A stretch of DNA of 64,000 nt from Polaribacter sp. Lineage in GTDB: Bacteria; Bacteroidota; Bacteroidia; Flavobacteriales; Flavobacteriaceae. The stretch spans positions 124,001 to 188,000 of the forward strand of contig NZ_JAHEHX010000003.1 in assembly GCF_024639685.1 (NCBI RefSeq). Direction: 5' to 3'. The notes beneath the pieces were generated by a model. The model did no database searches, was not told the origin of the DNA, and saw only the letters and a list, made by a program, of their open reading frames with translations. The position numbers were made by a program, and so were the translations under genes. Shown here one piece after another: positions 56,608 to 64,000 of the stretch; the stretch's first letter is position 1, and each line of letters opens with the position of its first letter.

Positions 56608-57306
56608 TTATTCGAAAGCAAAGTTTAGAAATATGCCACGCGTTCCCATAAAGTTTATAGGTGCTGTCCATTGACTGTTAGCGTCATTATCATATTTTAC
56701 TTCATTATTAATGGAAAAAGCGCCACGAATTGAAGGAGAAAATTTAAAGAAATTTAAATATATATCGATACCCATACCTACCTCGTACATAAAATTATGC
56801 GTTTGCATTCTAAATTGACCCGCTGAGTTATCGTCCTGATTTTTTTCATTACTAGAAAAGTTATAATCATAAGAAACTCCAGCTAAAACATAAGGTCTAA
56901 TATTTTTATATCGATCAGTACTAAATTTTAAAATTACTGGCACATGCAAATAGGTAGAGCCAATTTCTCTAACGCTATCTTGTGCTGTATCTATATGATT
57001 AAAATAAATGTTTTTAGAATTTGTTACTAGACCAGGTTCAAAACGTAGGTTTAAATTTTTATGTAACCTTAGATCTGCAATTAAACCTACATTAAATCCA
57101 GAAGAGGGTTCAACAATTATATTTGCATTACTAATATTGCTGTTTTTTATATTTAATTTAAAATCATTTTGGTTTATGCCTAAGTAAAAACCATAATGTA
57201 ATTTTCTTTTGTCGAAAGTTGGTAGGTTTTCTACACGATCTCTTTGTGCGAAGAATGTCGCAGAAATTAATAGACAAAAACTAAGAAAAAATACTTTTTT
57301 ACTCAT
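56608..57306 (-). CDS. porT: PorT-family outer-membrane protein (type IX secretion)
   Basis: A 232-residue signal-peptide protein (ends FFAQR) forming a small barrel. YGFYLGINQNDFKL, VEPSSGFNVGLIADLRL, FEPGLV and YLHVPVILKFST are typical for PorT/SprT. PorT is needed for the type IX secretion system that exports gliding and surface proteins in this phylum. It starts two bases after ubiE, the order usual for porT in Flavobacteriia, which supports the name. Confidence 0.88.
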   Translation of the reverse strand: MSKKVFFLSFCLLISATFFAQRDRVENLPTFDKRKLHYGFYLGINQNDFKLNIKNSNISNANIIVEPSSGFNVGLIADLRLHKNLNLRFEPGLVTNSKNIYFNHIDTAQDSVREIGSTYLHVPVILKFSTDRYKNIRPYVLAGVSYDYNFSSNEKNQDDNSAGQFRMQTHNFMYEVGMGIDIYLNFFKFSPSIRGAFSINNEVKYDNDANSQWTAPINFMGTRGIFLNFAFE

Positions 57307-57308
57307 AC

Positions 57309-58040
57309 TTATTTACTTGCAGTATAAATTGTTGCTACACCAAATGTAACTGGTTCTGCTTTTGTATGAGTAAACCCATTTTTTTGTAGAATATTGTTGA
57401 AAGCTTCTCCAAAAGGAAAAGAATTTGCAGATTCTGATAAATAAGAATAAGCACTTTTGTCTTTAGAAAATAATTTACCAACTGTTGGTAGAAATATATT
57501 AGTGTATAATTTGTACCCCTGTTTAAAAGGAAATTTTACAGGATTAGATGTTTCTAGAACAGCCAAAACGCCTGTTGGTTTTAAAACTCTAGCAATTTCT
57601 TTTAACCCTTTGTCTAAGTTTGCAAAATTACGAACACCAAAAGAAACAGTAATTGCATCAAAAGTAGCATCTTCAAAAGGCATTGCCTCAGAATCACCAA
57701 CAATCATTTCTATTTTATCTGATAAGTTTGCTTTTGCAATTTTATGCTTTCCAACTTCTAACATTCCTGCAGAAATATCTAAACCTACAATTCTATCAGG
57801 GTTTAAATCAGACATCATTAAGGCTAAATCTCCTGTACCTGTTGCGATGTCTAAAATTTGTTTTGGGTTGTTTTTGCTAACAATTTCTACAACTTTCTTA
57901 CGCCACTTAATGTCAATCCCTAAAGATATAACTCTGTTTAAACCATCATAGTTTTCAGAAATATTATCAAACATTTGAGCAACTTGTTCTTTCTTGCCTA
58001 ATTTTGAATCTTTATATGGATTAATTTTTTCTGCTGACAT
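57309..58040 (-). CDS. ubiE: Demethylmenaquinone methyltransferase (UbiE/MenG)
   Basis: The SAM-dependent enzyme carries out the final methylation of menaquinone, the respiratory quinone of the phylum. In 243 residues: [35 protein letters not shown] (SAM motif I), [23 protein letters not shown]. It lies ten bases after the NFU scaffold gene and two before porT, in one minus-strand operon. Confidence 0.94.
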   Translation of the reverse strand: MSAEKINPYKDSKLGKKEQVAQMFDNISENYDGLNRVISLGIDIKWRKKVVEIVSKNNPKQILDIATGTGDLALMMSDLNPDRIVGLDISAGMLEVGKHKIAKANLSDKIEMIVGDSEAMPFEDATFDAITVSFGVRNFANLDKGLKEIARVLKPTGVLAVLETSNPVKFPFKQGYKLYTNIFLPTVGKLFSKDKSAYSYLSESANSFPFGEAFNNILQKNGFTHTKAEPVTFGVATIYTASK

Positions 58041-58050
58041 GTTATCTTAA

Positions 58051-58956
58051 TTATCCGTTAATTGCTACAACTTCATTAATTTGATTTGGTAGCATCTCTT
58101 TTAAAAGAGATTCTATTCCGTTTTTTAGAGTAGCTGTAGAAGATGGGCAACCACTACAAGCTCCTTGTAAAATTACGCTTACTACTTTATTTTGTTCATC
58201 ATAAGATCGAAAAGCAATATTTCCTCCATCACCAGCTACTGCAGGTTTTATATATTCATCTAAAATGTCAGAAATTTGGGCAGAAGTACCCTCTAATTCT
58301 ATTACTGGGGCAACAACTTCTGGGGTTTTGCTGGTTTCTATTGTAGGTAAATCTTTAATAATGGTTTTACCATCAGCTAAATATTCGCGAATAAAAGTTC
58401 TAACTTCTGCAAAAACTTCATTCCATTCAACCATATCGTATTTCGTTACAGAAATATAGTTATCTGATATAAATACTTCTTTTACAAAAGGAAAATTAAA
58501 TATTTCTTTTGCTAAAGGCGATGATTTGCTGGCCTCTTCAATATTCTTAAACTCAACATTTGTTTGTGTTAATGCTTTATTTGTGCTAAACTTCATTACA
58601 ACAGGGTTTGGTGTTGCTTCTGCATAAACCTCTATTGCCTCTTTTTTTGTTCTTGAAGTTTCCTCGTTAACAACTACATTTCCATCAGAAATATAAGCTT
58701 CAATTTGTTCTGCAACTTCATTTTGTACATCAGTCCATTCTACAATATCAAAACGTTGAATCGCAATAAAATTTGCAGTTATAAAAACTTTTTTTACGAA
58801 TGGTAAATAAAATAATTGTTGCGCTAAAGGTGAGTTTTTAGCTTCGTCTATGTTCGAAAATTCATAACTACCTCCATTAATTAAAACTCTTGTACTGTTA
58901 AATTTTAATATGGTTTCATTGGTCGTTTCTTGAATGGTGATTTTTGTCTCTAGCAT
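58051..58956 (-). CDS. NFU iron-sulfur scaffold with duplicated N-terminal domain
   Basis: A 301-residue Fe-S carrier. Two Nfu_N domains in tandem (about 8-95 and 115-198) share the pattern NIDEAKNSPLAQQLFYLPFVKKVFI versus NIEEASKSSPLAKEIFNFPFVKEVFI with the same downstream V-EW segment; then a NifU C-terminal domain (about 225-295) with the cluster-binding CSGCPSS. The single CxxC dimerises to hold a [4Fe-4S] cluster for transfer. The double N-domain seems a lineage trait. First gene of the nfu-ubiE-porT operon; promoter TAATTTTG at 58974. Confidence 0.93.
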   Translation of the reverse strand: MLETKITIQETTNETILKFNSTRVLINGGSYEFSNIDEAKNSPLAQQLFYLPFVKKVFITANFIAIQRFDIVEWTDVQNEVAEQIEAYISDGNVVVNEETSRTKKEAIEVYAEATPNPVVMKFSTNKALTQTNVEFKNIEEASKSSPLAKEIFNFPFVKEVFISDNYISVTKYDMVEWNEVFAEVRTFIREYLADGKTIIKDLPTIETSKTPEVVAPVIELEGTSAQISDILDEYIKPAVAGDGGNIAFRSYDEQNKVVSVILQGACSGCPSSTATLKNGIESLLKEMLPNQINEVVAING

Positions 58957-58973
58957 ATACTTATTGTAAGTTG

Positions 58974-58981
58974 CAAAATTA
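58974..58981 (-). promoter_or_regulatory. -7 element of the nfu-ubiE-porT operon
   Basis: TAATTTTG on the minus strand, 17 bases before the ATG at 58956. Confidence 0.5.
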
Positions 58982-59002
58982 AGGTAAAAAACTCAATTTA
59001 AA

Positions 59003-59038
59003 TAAAAAAGACCTTGCATTTATTTAAAAACGCAAGGT
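59003..59038 (-). terminator. Intrinsic terminator after the FadL-like gene
   Basis: GACCTTGC/GCAAGGTC (59009-59016 with 59031-59038), 14-base loop, six T on the minus strand. Confidence 0.8.
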
Positions 59039-59058
59039 CAAATTTAGCGAGTTTTATT

Positions 59059-60441
59059 TTATAAACTAAGTGATACTGAAGTAGTGAGAATTTTATTGTT
59101 TATCGTTAAATTTGAAGCATTTACGTTAAAACCTGAATAAAAATTATAGGCAGCTGTTCTATTACTATCACTGTATGATAAATCTACTTTAAAGTTTCCA
59201 AAATTATAACCAGCCCCTAACGAATATCCTTTTAAATCATCTGTTTCCAAGGCATTTATATCTGGACTTTGTTCAAAACGATAACCTCCCCTAACACTTA
59301 GTCTTTTTATTCTCCATTCTGCACCCACATTAAAGTTATGTGTGTTTCTGTAATCATCTTGAAAAGATTTATTTTCCAAAGAAAAATCATCACCTGATAA
59401 TCTAATATTTTTAAAATTTTTATTGGTGTAATCAAAACTTAAAAGTCCGCTTTTACCAAATATTACAGCACCACTAGCTATTAATTTACTAGGTGTTATT
59501 AATCTGTAAACTAAAGCTTGACTTGGAAAATAACCGCCTGAAGTATTATCGTAAATAACACTATCATTACTTATAAAGATTTCTGTATCTCCGTAATAAC
59601 CCTCATTGTCTAAAATATTGCTTTCTTCAATAATTTCTGAAAACCAAGTAGGTGTTTGGTAAGATAAACCAAATCTAAAGTATTTATTTGCTTTGTAAAT
59701 AAAACCAAGGTTTGCAGAGAACCCCTCTCCAGATGTAAGATTTTCTTGATATAAATAGGCATCTAATTCGTTTCCATTTGCATCACTATTAAATTCTACT
59801 AATGTAGATTTTTGAATAAAGTTTAAATAATAAAAATTTAAACCTAAACCAACATGCAGTCTTTCTTCGTGTACTGAAGAAAAACCAATATTAAATTCAC
59901 TTAACTCACCTCCATAAGAATTTTCAAAAACTTGTTCATCAGCAATATCGTAATTTAATTTTGGGTCATTAGTATCTAAAGGAAATTCAGTAAATGTTGC
60001 AACACCACTATTACCTCTAGCACTAAAATTTTCTGAAAAATCTTTAGTAAGCCTATAGTTGAAGCCAACTGCAAACTTATTCCATCCAGAATCATTATTT
60101 TCTCTAAATACTAATATGGCTCCTGCTTGAGATAGGTTTATAAATTGATTGTTATCCATTAATGAATTACCATAATAATCAGTTGTAATTTGCGAATTTC
60201 TAGAGTTAAATGTCCCAGAAAAACTACTATTAGTAAAGACAGATAAGCCTGCTGGATTTATATTTAATGAAGATATATCTCCGCCTAAAGCTCCAAAAGT
60301 ACCACTCATTGCTGTAAATCTTGCTGAACCTACGTTATCATCTTGAGAGAATAAAATGCCTAAATCTTGATATCCTAAAGACTGAGCAAAAGATATAGTT
60401 GTAGTTGCGAATAAAATCACTAGTACTAATAATTTTTTCAT
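59059..60441 (-). CDS. OmpP1/FadL-type outer-membrane transport protein
   Basis: A 460-residue barrel protein with signal peptide (ends ISFAQ). MSGTFGALGGDISSLNINPAG matches the conserved N-terminal hatch of the FadL/toluene-transport family, followed by alternating strands and a terminal LTTSVSLSL. The family moves hydrophobic compounds such as fatty acids through the outer membrane. It lies 11 bases downstream of the Ser/Arg-rich lipoprotein gene, in one operon. No clear substrate. Confidence 0.88.
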   Translation of the reverse strand: MKKLLVLVILFATTTISFAQSLGYQDLGILFSQDDNVGSARFTAMSGTFGALGGDISSLNINPAGLSVFTNSSFSGTFNSRNSQITTDYYGNSLMDNNQFINLSQAGAILVFRENNDSGWNKFAVGFNYRLTKDFSENFSARGNSGVATFTEFPLDTNDPKLNYDIADEQVFENSYGGELSEFNIGFSSVHEERLHVGLGLNFYYLNFIQKSTLVEFNSDANGNELDAYLYQENLTSGEGFSANLGFIYKANKYFRFGLSYQTPTWFSEIIEESNILDNEGYYGDTEIFISNDSVIYDNTSGGYFPSQALVYRLITPSKLIASGAVIFGKSGLLSFDYTNKNFKNIRLSGDDFSLENKSFQDDYRNTHNFNVGAEWRIKRLSVRGGYRFEQSPDINALETDDLKGYSLGAGYNFGNFKVDLSYSDSNRTAAYNFYSGFNVNASNLTINNKILTTSVSLSL

Positions 60442-60452
60442 AATGATTTTTT

Positions 60453-61499
60453 TTAATTTCCTCTTTTAGATGACGAACCTCTACTAGAGGTACTTCTGCT
60501 TGAAGATGATGACCTTGATGAACTTCTTGATGTAGATGCTTTACTTGAACTTCTTGAAGAATTTCCTGAGGAAGATGCTCTACTGTTTCTACTATTAGAG
60601 TTAGATCTACCAATATTAGAGCTTCTTCTAGATGAAGTGCTTCCTTTTCTATTAATAGTAGTTCCTCTTCTATTAGTAGGTGTTACATTGCTTCTAGTTG
60701 TATTTGTGTTTCTCTTAATAGTGTTGGTGTTTCTTCTACCTGTTTTTTTAGTTACTCTTCCGTTTGAATTATTTCTATTTATAGTGTAGGTGTTGTTTCT
60801 TCTAGTATTATTTGCTATGACATTTCTTCTACCGTATCTAAAACCTCTATTGATATTATTGTATCTGTTATTTCTAAAACCAGTTATTCCAAAATTTGGT
60901 AAAAAAGGGTTTAAATATCCTCCATTCCAGAAGCTAGAATAAGGATCTACAAATCCCGAATTAGCATAGGTTCTACCCCAAGTGCTAAATCCCCAAGGTC
61001 TAATAAAGCCTCTTCTCCATCTCCAGTTATTGTAGCCCCATCCTATAGAGTTAAAAGCCCACCTATTATTAGCACCCCAGCCCCAACTGTTAAAACCACC
61101 TCCCCAAAAAGGATTATTCATTAAATTGATATTTACAACAACATTATTATCTTCATAGCCCCAAGGTTGAGCACCATTGTAACTCGAATTTTCATCAGAG
61201 AACTCTCCATTATTCAATCCATCATCATAATAATAGTCATCTACATCAGTAAATATTTCATTGTTGTCAATATTTTGTAGGTTTTCTAATTTTTTAGAAA
61301 AATAATTTTCTTCATAATCTTGGTATTCTTTTTCGTCTACAACAATAACTTTCTTTTCTTCATCTTTTGGTGTAGTATCTCCGTAAATGCCATCATCATT
61401 ATACACACTTTGATATGTACCACATGAAACTAAAAATAAATTTGCAGTTACAAATAGTACAAGTTGAGTAAGCTTTACGTTTTTATAATTTAGTTTCAT
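60453..61499 (-). CDS. Ser/Arg-rich lipoprotein of unknown function
   Basis: A 348-residue protein with lipobox FLVSCGTY (Cys about 26), an acidic Asp/Glu/Tyr-rich part (about 30-115), a Gly/Trp/Asn/Arg-rich middle (about 125-230: WGGGFNSWGWG, NNRWAF), and a C-terminal low-complexity tail of Ser and Arg (about 265-348). No enzyme motif is seen. The switch from acidic to basic composition suggests binding to a polyanion or a cell-surface role, which is inference. It is co-transcribed with the FadL-like barrel and divergent from proS. Confidence 0.78.
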   Translation of the reverse strand: MKLNYKNVKLTQLVLFVTANLFLVSCGTYQSVYNDDGIYGDTTPKDEEKKVIVVDEKEYQDYEENYFSKKLENLQNIDNNEIFTDVDDYYYDDGLNNGEFSDENSSYNGAQPWGYEDNNVVVNINLMNNPFWGGGFNSWGWGANNRWAFNSIGWGYNNWRWRRGFIRPWGFSTWGRTYANSGFVDPYSSFWNGGYLNPFLPNFGITGFRNNRYNNINRGFRYGRRNVIANNTRRNNTYTINRNNSNGRVTKKTGRRNTNTIKRNTNTTRSNVTPTNRRGTTINRKGSTSSRRSSNIGRSNSNSRNSRASSSGNSSRSSSKASTSRSSSRSSSSSRSTSSRGSSSKRGN

Positions 61500-61565
61500 A
61501 ATTATTTGTGTTTAAGTGTTCTACTTTATTTCTAAAAATCATTACTATAAACTGTTAAATTATAG

Positions 61566-61573
61566 TAATTTTG
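61566..61573 (+). promoter_or_regulatory. -7 element of proS
   Basis: TAATTTTG, 78 bases before the proS ATG, matching TAnnTTTG. Confidence 0.4.
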
Positions 61574-61651
61574 CTTCAGTAGTATTGAAGTGATTTTAAT
61601 AAATATTAATTTCACTTTAAAGATAACAATATTTGTGCCAAAGTTTTATTT

Positions 61652-63130
61652 ATGAGTAAGAAGTTAACAAAAAGAGCAGAAGATTATTCTAAATGGTATA
61701 ATGAATTAGTGGTTAAAGCAGATCTTGCAGAAAATTCTGCAGTGAGAGGTTGTATGGTTATTAAGCCCTATGGATTTGCAATTTGGGAAAAAATGCAGGC
61801 AAAATTAGATAGAATGTTTAAGGAGACGGGTCATGAAAATGCATACTTTCCATTATTTGTTCCTAAAAGTTTATTTGAGGCAGAAGAGAAAAATGCAGAA
61901 GGCTTTGCTAAAGAATGTGCCGTAGTTACTCATTACAGGTTACAAAATGATCCGGATAATGAAGGTAAATTAAGAGTAGATCCAGAAGCCAAGTTAGAGG
62001 AAGAATTGGTTGTTAGGCCAACTTCAGAGGCAATTATTTGGAATACCTATAAAGGATGGATACAATCTTACAGAGATTTGCCTTTATTAATTAATCAATG
62101 GGCAAATGTGGTTCGTTGGGAAATGAGAACACGTTTGTTTTTAAGAACAGCTGAGTTTTTATGGCAAGAAGGGCATACAGCACATGCCACTAAAAATGAG
62201 GCTGTAGCTGAAGCAAAACAAATGCAAAATGTATATGCAGAATTTGCTGAAAATTTTATGGCAATGCCAGTAATTAAAGGAGTAAAGTCAGACAGTGAAA
62301 GATTTGCAGGTGCTGAAGACACTTATACTATAGAAGCTTTAATGCAAGATGGAAAAGCATTACAAGCTGGTACATCACACTTTTTAGGTCAAAACTTTGC
62401 AAAAGCATTTGACGTTAAATACACATCTAAAGAAGGAAAACAAGAGCATGTTTGGGCTACCTCTTGGGGTGTTTCTACTCGTTTAATAGGAGGTTTAATA
62501 ATGACGCATTCAGATGACAATGGGTTGGTGTTACCACCAAAATTAGCTCCAATTCAAGTTGTGATTGTTCCTATATATAAGAATGATGAGCAATTAGAGG
62601 CGATTACTAAAAAAGTTAATACTATAACTAAAGATCTAAGGGGAAAAGAAATTTCTGTTAAGTTTGATAATAGAGATACTTTTAGACCAGGAGCAAAATT
62701 TGCAGAATACGAATTAAAAGGTGTTCCTGTAAGAATTGCATTGGGAAGTCGTGATTTAGAAAATGGCACTTTAGAAGTAGCTAGAAGAGATACATTTGTA
62801 AAAAAAACAATTAAAATTGATGACGCTGTAACTTACATTCAAGATTTATTGAATGATATTCAAAATAACTTATTTGATAAAGCAATTCATTTTAGAAAAG
62901 AGCATACAACTGAAGTAAATGATTTTAAAGAATTCAAGAAAGCTTTAAAAAATACCGGAGGTTTTATCTCTGCTCATTGGGATGGTACAGAAGAAACAGA
63001 AGATCGAATTAAAGAGTATACAAAAGCAACGATTAGATGTATTCCAAATGATGCTGATAATGAGCCTGGAATATGCGTTTTAACAGGGAAACCATCACTA
63101 AAAAGAGTTCTTTTTGCAAAGGCATATTAA
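61652..63130 (+). CDS. proS: Prolyl-tRNA synthetase, short (eukaryote/archaeal-like) type
   Basis: A class IIa synthetase of 492 residues without the editing insert of the bacterial long form. Motifs: [49 protein letters not shown] (motif 3), then the anticodon domain and a C-terminal part with [10 protein letters not shown]. Bacteroidota mostly use this short form. Divergent from the lipoprotein gene. Confidence 0.96.
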   Translation: MSKKLTKRAEDYSKWYNELVVKADLAENSAVRGCMVIKPYGFAIWEKMQAKLDRMFKETGHENAYFPLFVPKSLFEAEEKNAEGFAKECAVVTHYRLQNDPDNEGKLRVDPEAKLEEELVVRPTSEAIIWNTYKGWIQSYRDLPLLINQWANVVRWEMRTRLFLRTAEFLWQEGHTAHATKNEAVAEAKQMQNVYAEFAENFMAMPVIKGVKSDSERFAGAEDTYTIEALMQDGKALQAGTSHFLGQNFAKAFDVKYTSKEGKQEHVWATSWGVSTRLIGGLIMTHSDDNGLVLPPKLAPIQVVIVPIYKNDEQLEAITKKVNTITKDLRGKEISVKFDNRDTFRPGAKFAEYELKGVPVRIALGSRDLENGTLEVARRDTFVKKTIKIDDAVTYIQDLLNDIQNNLFDKAIHFRKEHTTEVNDFKEFKKALKNTGGFISAHWDGTEETEDRIKEYTKATIRCIPNDADNEPGICVLTGKPSLKRVLFAKAY

Positions 63131-63156
63131 TTTTTTTAAAAAATAATAAAAAAAGG

Positions 63157-63186
63157 TTGCAGAGTTTTAAAAACGTTGTATATTTG
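63157..63186 (+). promoter_or_regulatory. Promoter of tRNA-Glu and rpsT (TTG-N19-TATATTTG)
   Basis: TTG at 63157-63159 and TATATTTG at 63179-63186 are separated by 19 bases, the best two-part consensus promoter in the window. It precedes the tRNA by 31 bases. Confidence 0.7.
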
Positions 63187-63217
63187 CATCCGCAATTGAG
63201 AGATAATTGATTGTTAT

Positions 63218-63289
63218 GGTCCGTTCGTCTAGGGGTTAGGACGCATGGTTTTCATCCATGTAACACGGGTTCGATTCCCGTACGGACTA
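63218..63289 (+). tRNA. tRNA-Glu (anticodon TTC)
   Basis: A full cloverleaf can be drawn: acceptor GGTCCGT/ACGGACT (G-U at the first pair), D arm with AGGGGTTAGG, anticodon stem ATGG/CCAT with loop TTTTCAT (anticodon TTC), T arm with GGTTCGATTCC. CCA is not encoded. It is in the leader region of rpsT and shares its strong promoter. Confidence 0.95.
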
Positions 63290-63323
63290 CAAAAGTTTTA
63301 AATAAAAACGATAAAACAGAGTT

Positions 63324-63575
63324 ATGGCAAATCACAAGTCAGCATTAAAAAGAATTAGAAGTAACGAATCTAAAAGATTACGTAACAAATATCAGCATAA
63401 AACAACTAGAAATGCTGTTAGAAACTTACGTGTTGTAGAAGACAAGAAAGAAGCTGAAGGGATGCTTACAAATGTAATTTCAATGTTAGATAAATTAGCT
63501 AAGAATAATATTATCCACAAAAATAAAGCAGCTAATTTAAAGTCTAAATTAACAAAGCACGTTGCAGCTCTTTAA
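63324..63575 (+). CDS. rpsT: 30S ribosomal protein S20
   Basis: An 83-residue basic helical protein ([38 protein letters not shown]) that binds 16S rRNA early in 30S assembly. It lies 34 bases after tRNA-Glu, so the two are probably processed from one transcript. Followed by a strong terminator. Confidence 0.97.
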   Translation: MANHKSALKRIRSNESKRLRNKYQHKTTRNAVRNLRVVEDKKEAEGMLTNVISMLDKLAKNNIIHKNKAANLKSKLTKHVAAL

Positions 63576-63590
63576 TCATTAAGAAAAATT

Positions 63591-63622
63591 AAAAAAACTC
63601 TGAACTAATTCAGAGTTTTTTT
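63591..63622 (+). terminator. Intrinsic terminator after rpsT
   Basis: A 14-bp stem (63591-63604 with 63609-63622) around ACTCTGAA/TTCAGAGT, 4-base loop, T-run. Its A-run on the left also suits the convergent rodA. Confidence 0.85.
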
Positions 63623-63645
63623 TGCTTTAAATTAAATATTTCTTG

Positions 63646-64000
63646 TCAAAAATCATAATTTTTATGAGCATCTAGTCTAATAAAAATAAATAGTAAGGTT
63701 GTAAAGCCCCAAAGTGAAGATCCTCCATAACTAAAAAAGGGTAGGGGAATACCCACAGTAGGTAGTAGTCCTATAACCATGCCTATATTTACAATAACAT
63801 GAAAAAATAGAATAGAAGCTAGGCTGTAACCATAAATTCTTCCAAACTTATTAGGGTGTTTTTCTGCCTGATAGATAATTCTATACAATAAGGCCATAAA
63901 TAAAAGAATAACAAAACTACTTCCTAAAAAACCCCATTCTTCGCCAACTGTACTAAAAATATAGTCTGTATGTTGTTCAGGGACAAAGTCTCCTTGTGTT
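63646..64000 (-). CDS. rodA: Rod-shape protein RodA, C-terminal part (partial)
   Basis: The frame runs in from the right edge and stops at 63646. It encodes DFVPEQHTDYIFSTVGEEWGFLG and later LLPTVGIPLPFFSYGGSS, the conserved signature of SEDS-family glycosyltransferases, ending in a short basic tail. RodA polymerises peptidoglycan glycan strands during elongation with a class B PBP. About 118 residues are visible, including the last helices. FtsW is the paralogous alternative; the short tail after the final helix and the PLPFFSYGGSS wording favour RodA. Confidence 0.88.
   Translation of the reverse strand, partial: TQGDFVPEQHTDYIFSTVGEEWGFLGSSFVILLFMALLYRIIYQAEKHPNKFGRIYGYSLASILFFHVIVNIGMVIGLLPTVGIPLPFFSYGGSSLWGFTTLLFIFIRLDAHKNYDF

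Noticed and set aside
57457-57951. A 164-residue plus-strand frame opposite ubiE
   Set aside because: Shadow frame of a conserved enzyme with no family resemblance.

Overview
The window is an AT-rich chromosomal segment from a member of Bacteroidota, most likely a marine Flavobacteriaceae close to Polaribacter or Tenacibaculum; the genus is an inference. Evidence seen directly: gliding genes gldB-gldC, a PorT-type type IX secretion protein next to ubiE, many beta-barrel and TonB-type envelope proteins, and repeated TAnnTTTG promoter elements, the Bacteroidota -7 consensus, with almost no Shine-Dalgarno sites. About 57 protein genes (one cut by each window edge), one tRNA-Glu and three disrupted genes are supported. 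No rRNA, CRISPR array, insertion sequence, prophage or integrase was seen.

Layout. 1-4343: end of an unknown gene, an EamA permease and mfd. 4442-4988: a decayed outer-membrane barrel gene. 5-9.3 kb: a probable metal-homeostasis locus, with a TonB receptor plus thioredoxin divergent from a DtxR regulator plus ZIP transporter; an 18-bp palindrome sits between the two promoters. 9.4-17.3 kb: RecB/AddA-like helicase-nuclease, kbl, an OmpA protein with calcium-type repeats, atpD-atpC. 17.6-20.4 kb: rbfA, an FtsX/LolE permease that appears to start at CTG, a broken lipoprotein gene and its intact tandem paralogue. 20.4-24 kb (minus): haem lipoprotein, YceI, OB-fold protein, DUF5777 barrel, a DUF4345-like gene with an in-frame stop, and dusB. 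24-31.3 kb: lepA, Zn-metallopeptidase, asparaginase, an ExbB/ExbD energy-transduction operon and a PorT-like barrel. 31.3-38.9 kb (minus): membrane protein, rpoN, asnS, RND/MMPL transporter, frr, pyrH. 39-44.6 kb: tig, clpP, clpX, dnaG. 44.9-51 kb: nadE, gldB-gldC, a folK-deoxynucleoside kinase fusion, pnp, rpsO. 51-58.9 kb: accD, fbaA, a TamL-type OMP85 protein, an RNA methyltransferase, porT, ubiE, an NFU scaffold. 59-64 kb: FadL-like barrel, Ser/Arg-rich lipoprotein, proS, tRNA-Glu, rpsT, rodA.

Most of the window is core housekeeping (translation, proteolysis, replication, ATP synthesis, repair) mixed with envelope functions. The parts most worth a second look are the DtxR-operator metal locus, the haem/YceI/OB-fold/DUF5777 envelope operon, and the cluster of three disrupted small envelope genes. 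Others are the leaderless and non-ATG starts, and the lost zinc ligands in DnaG and AccD.
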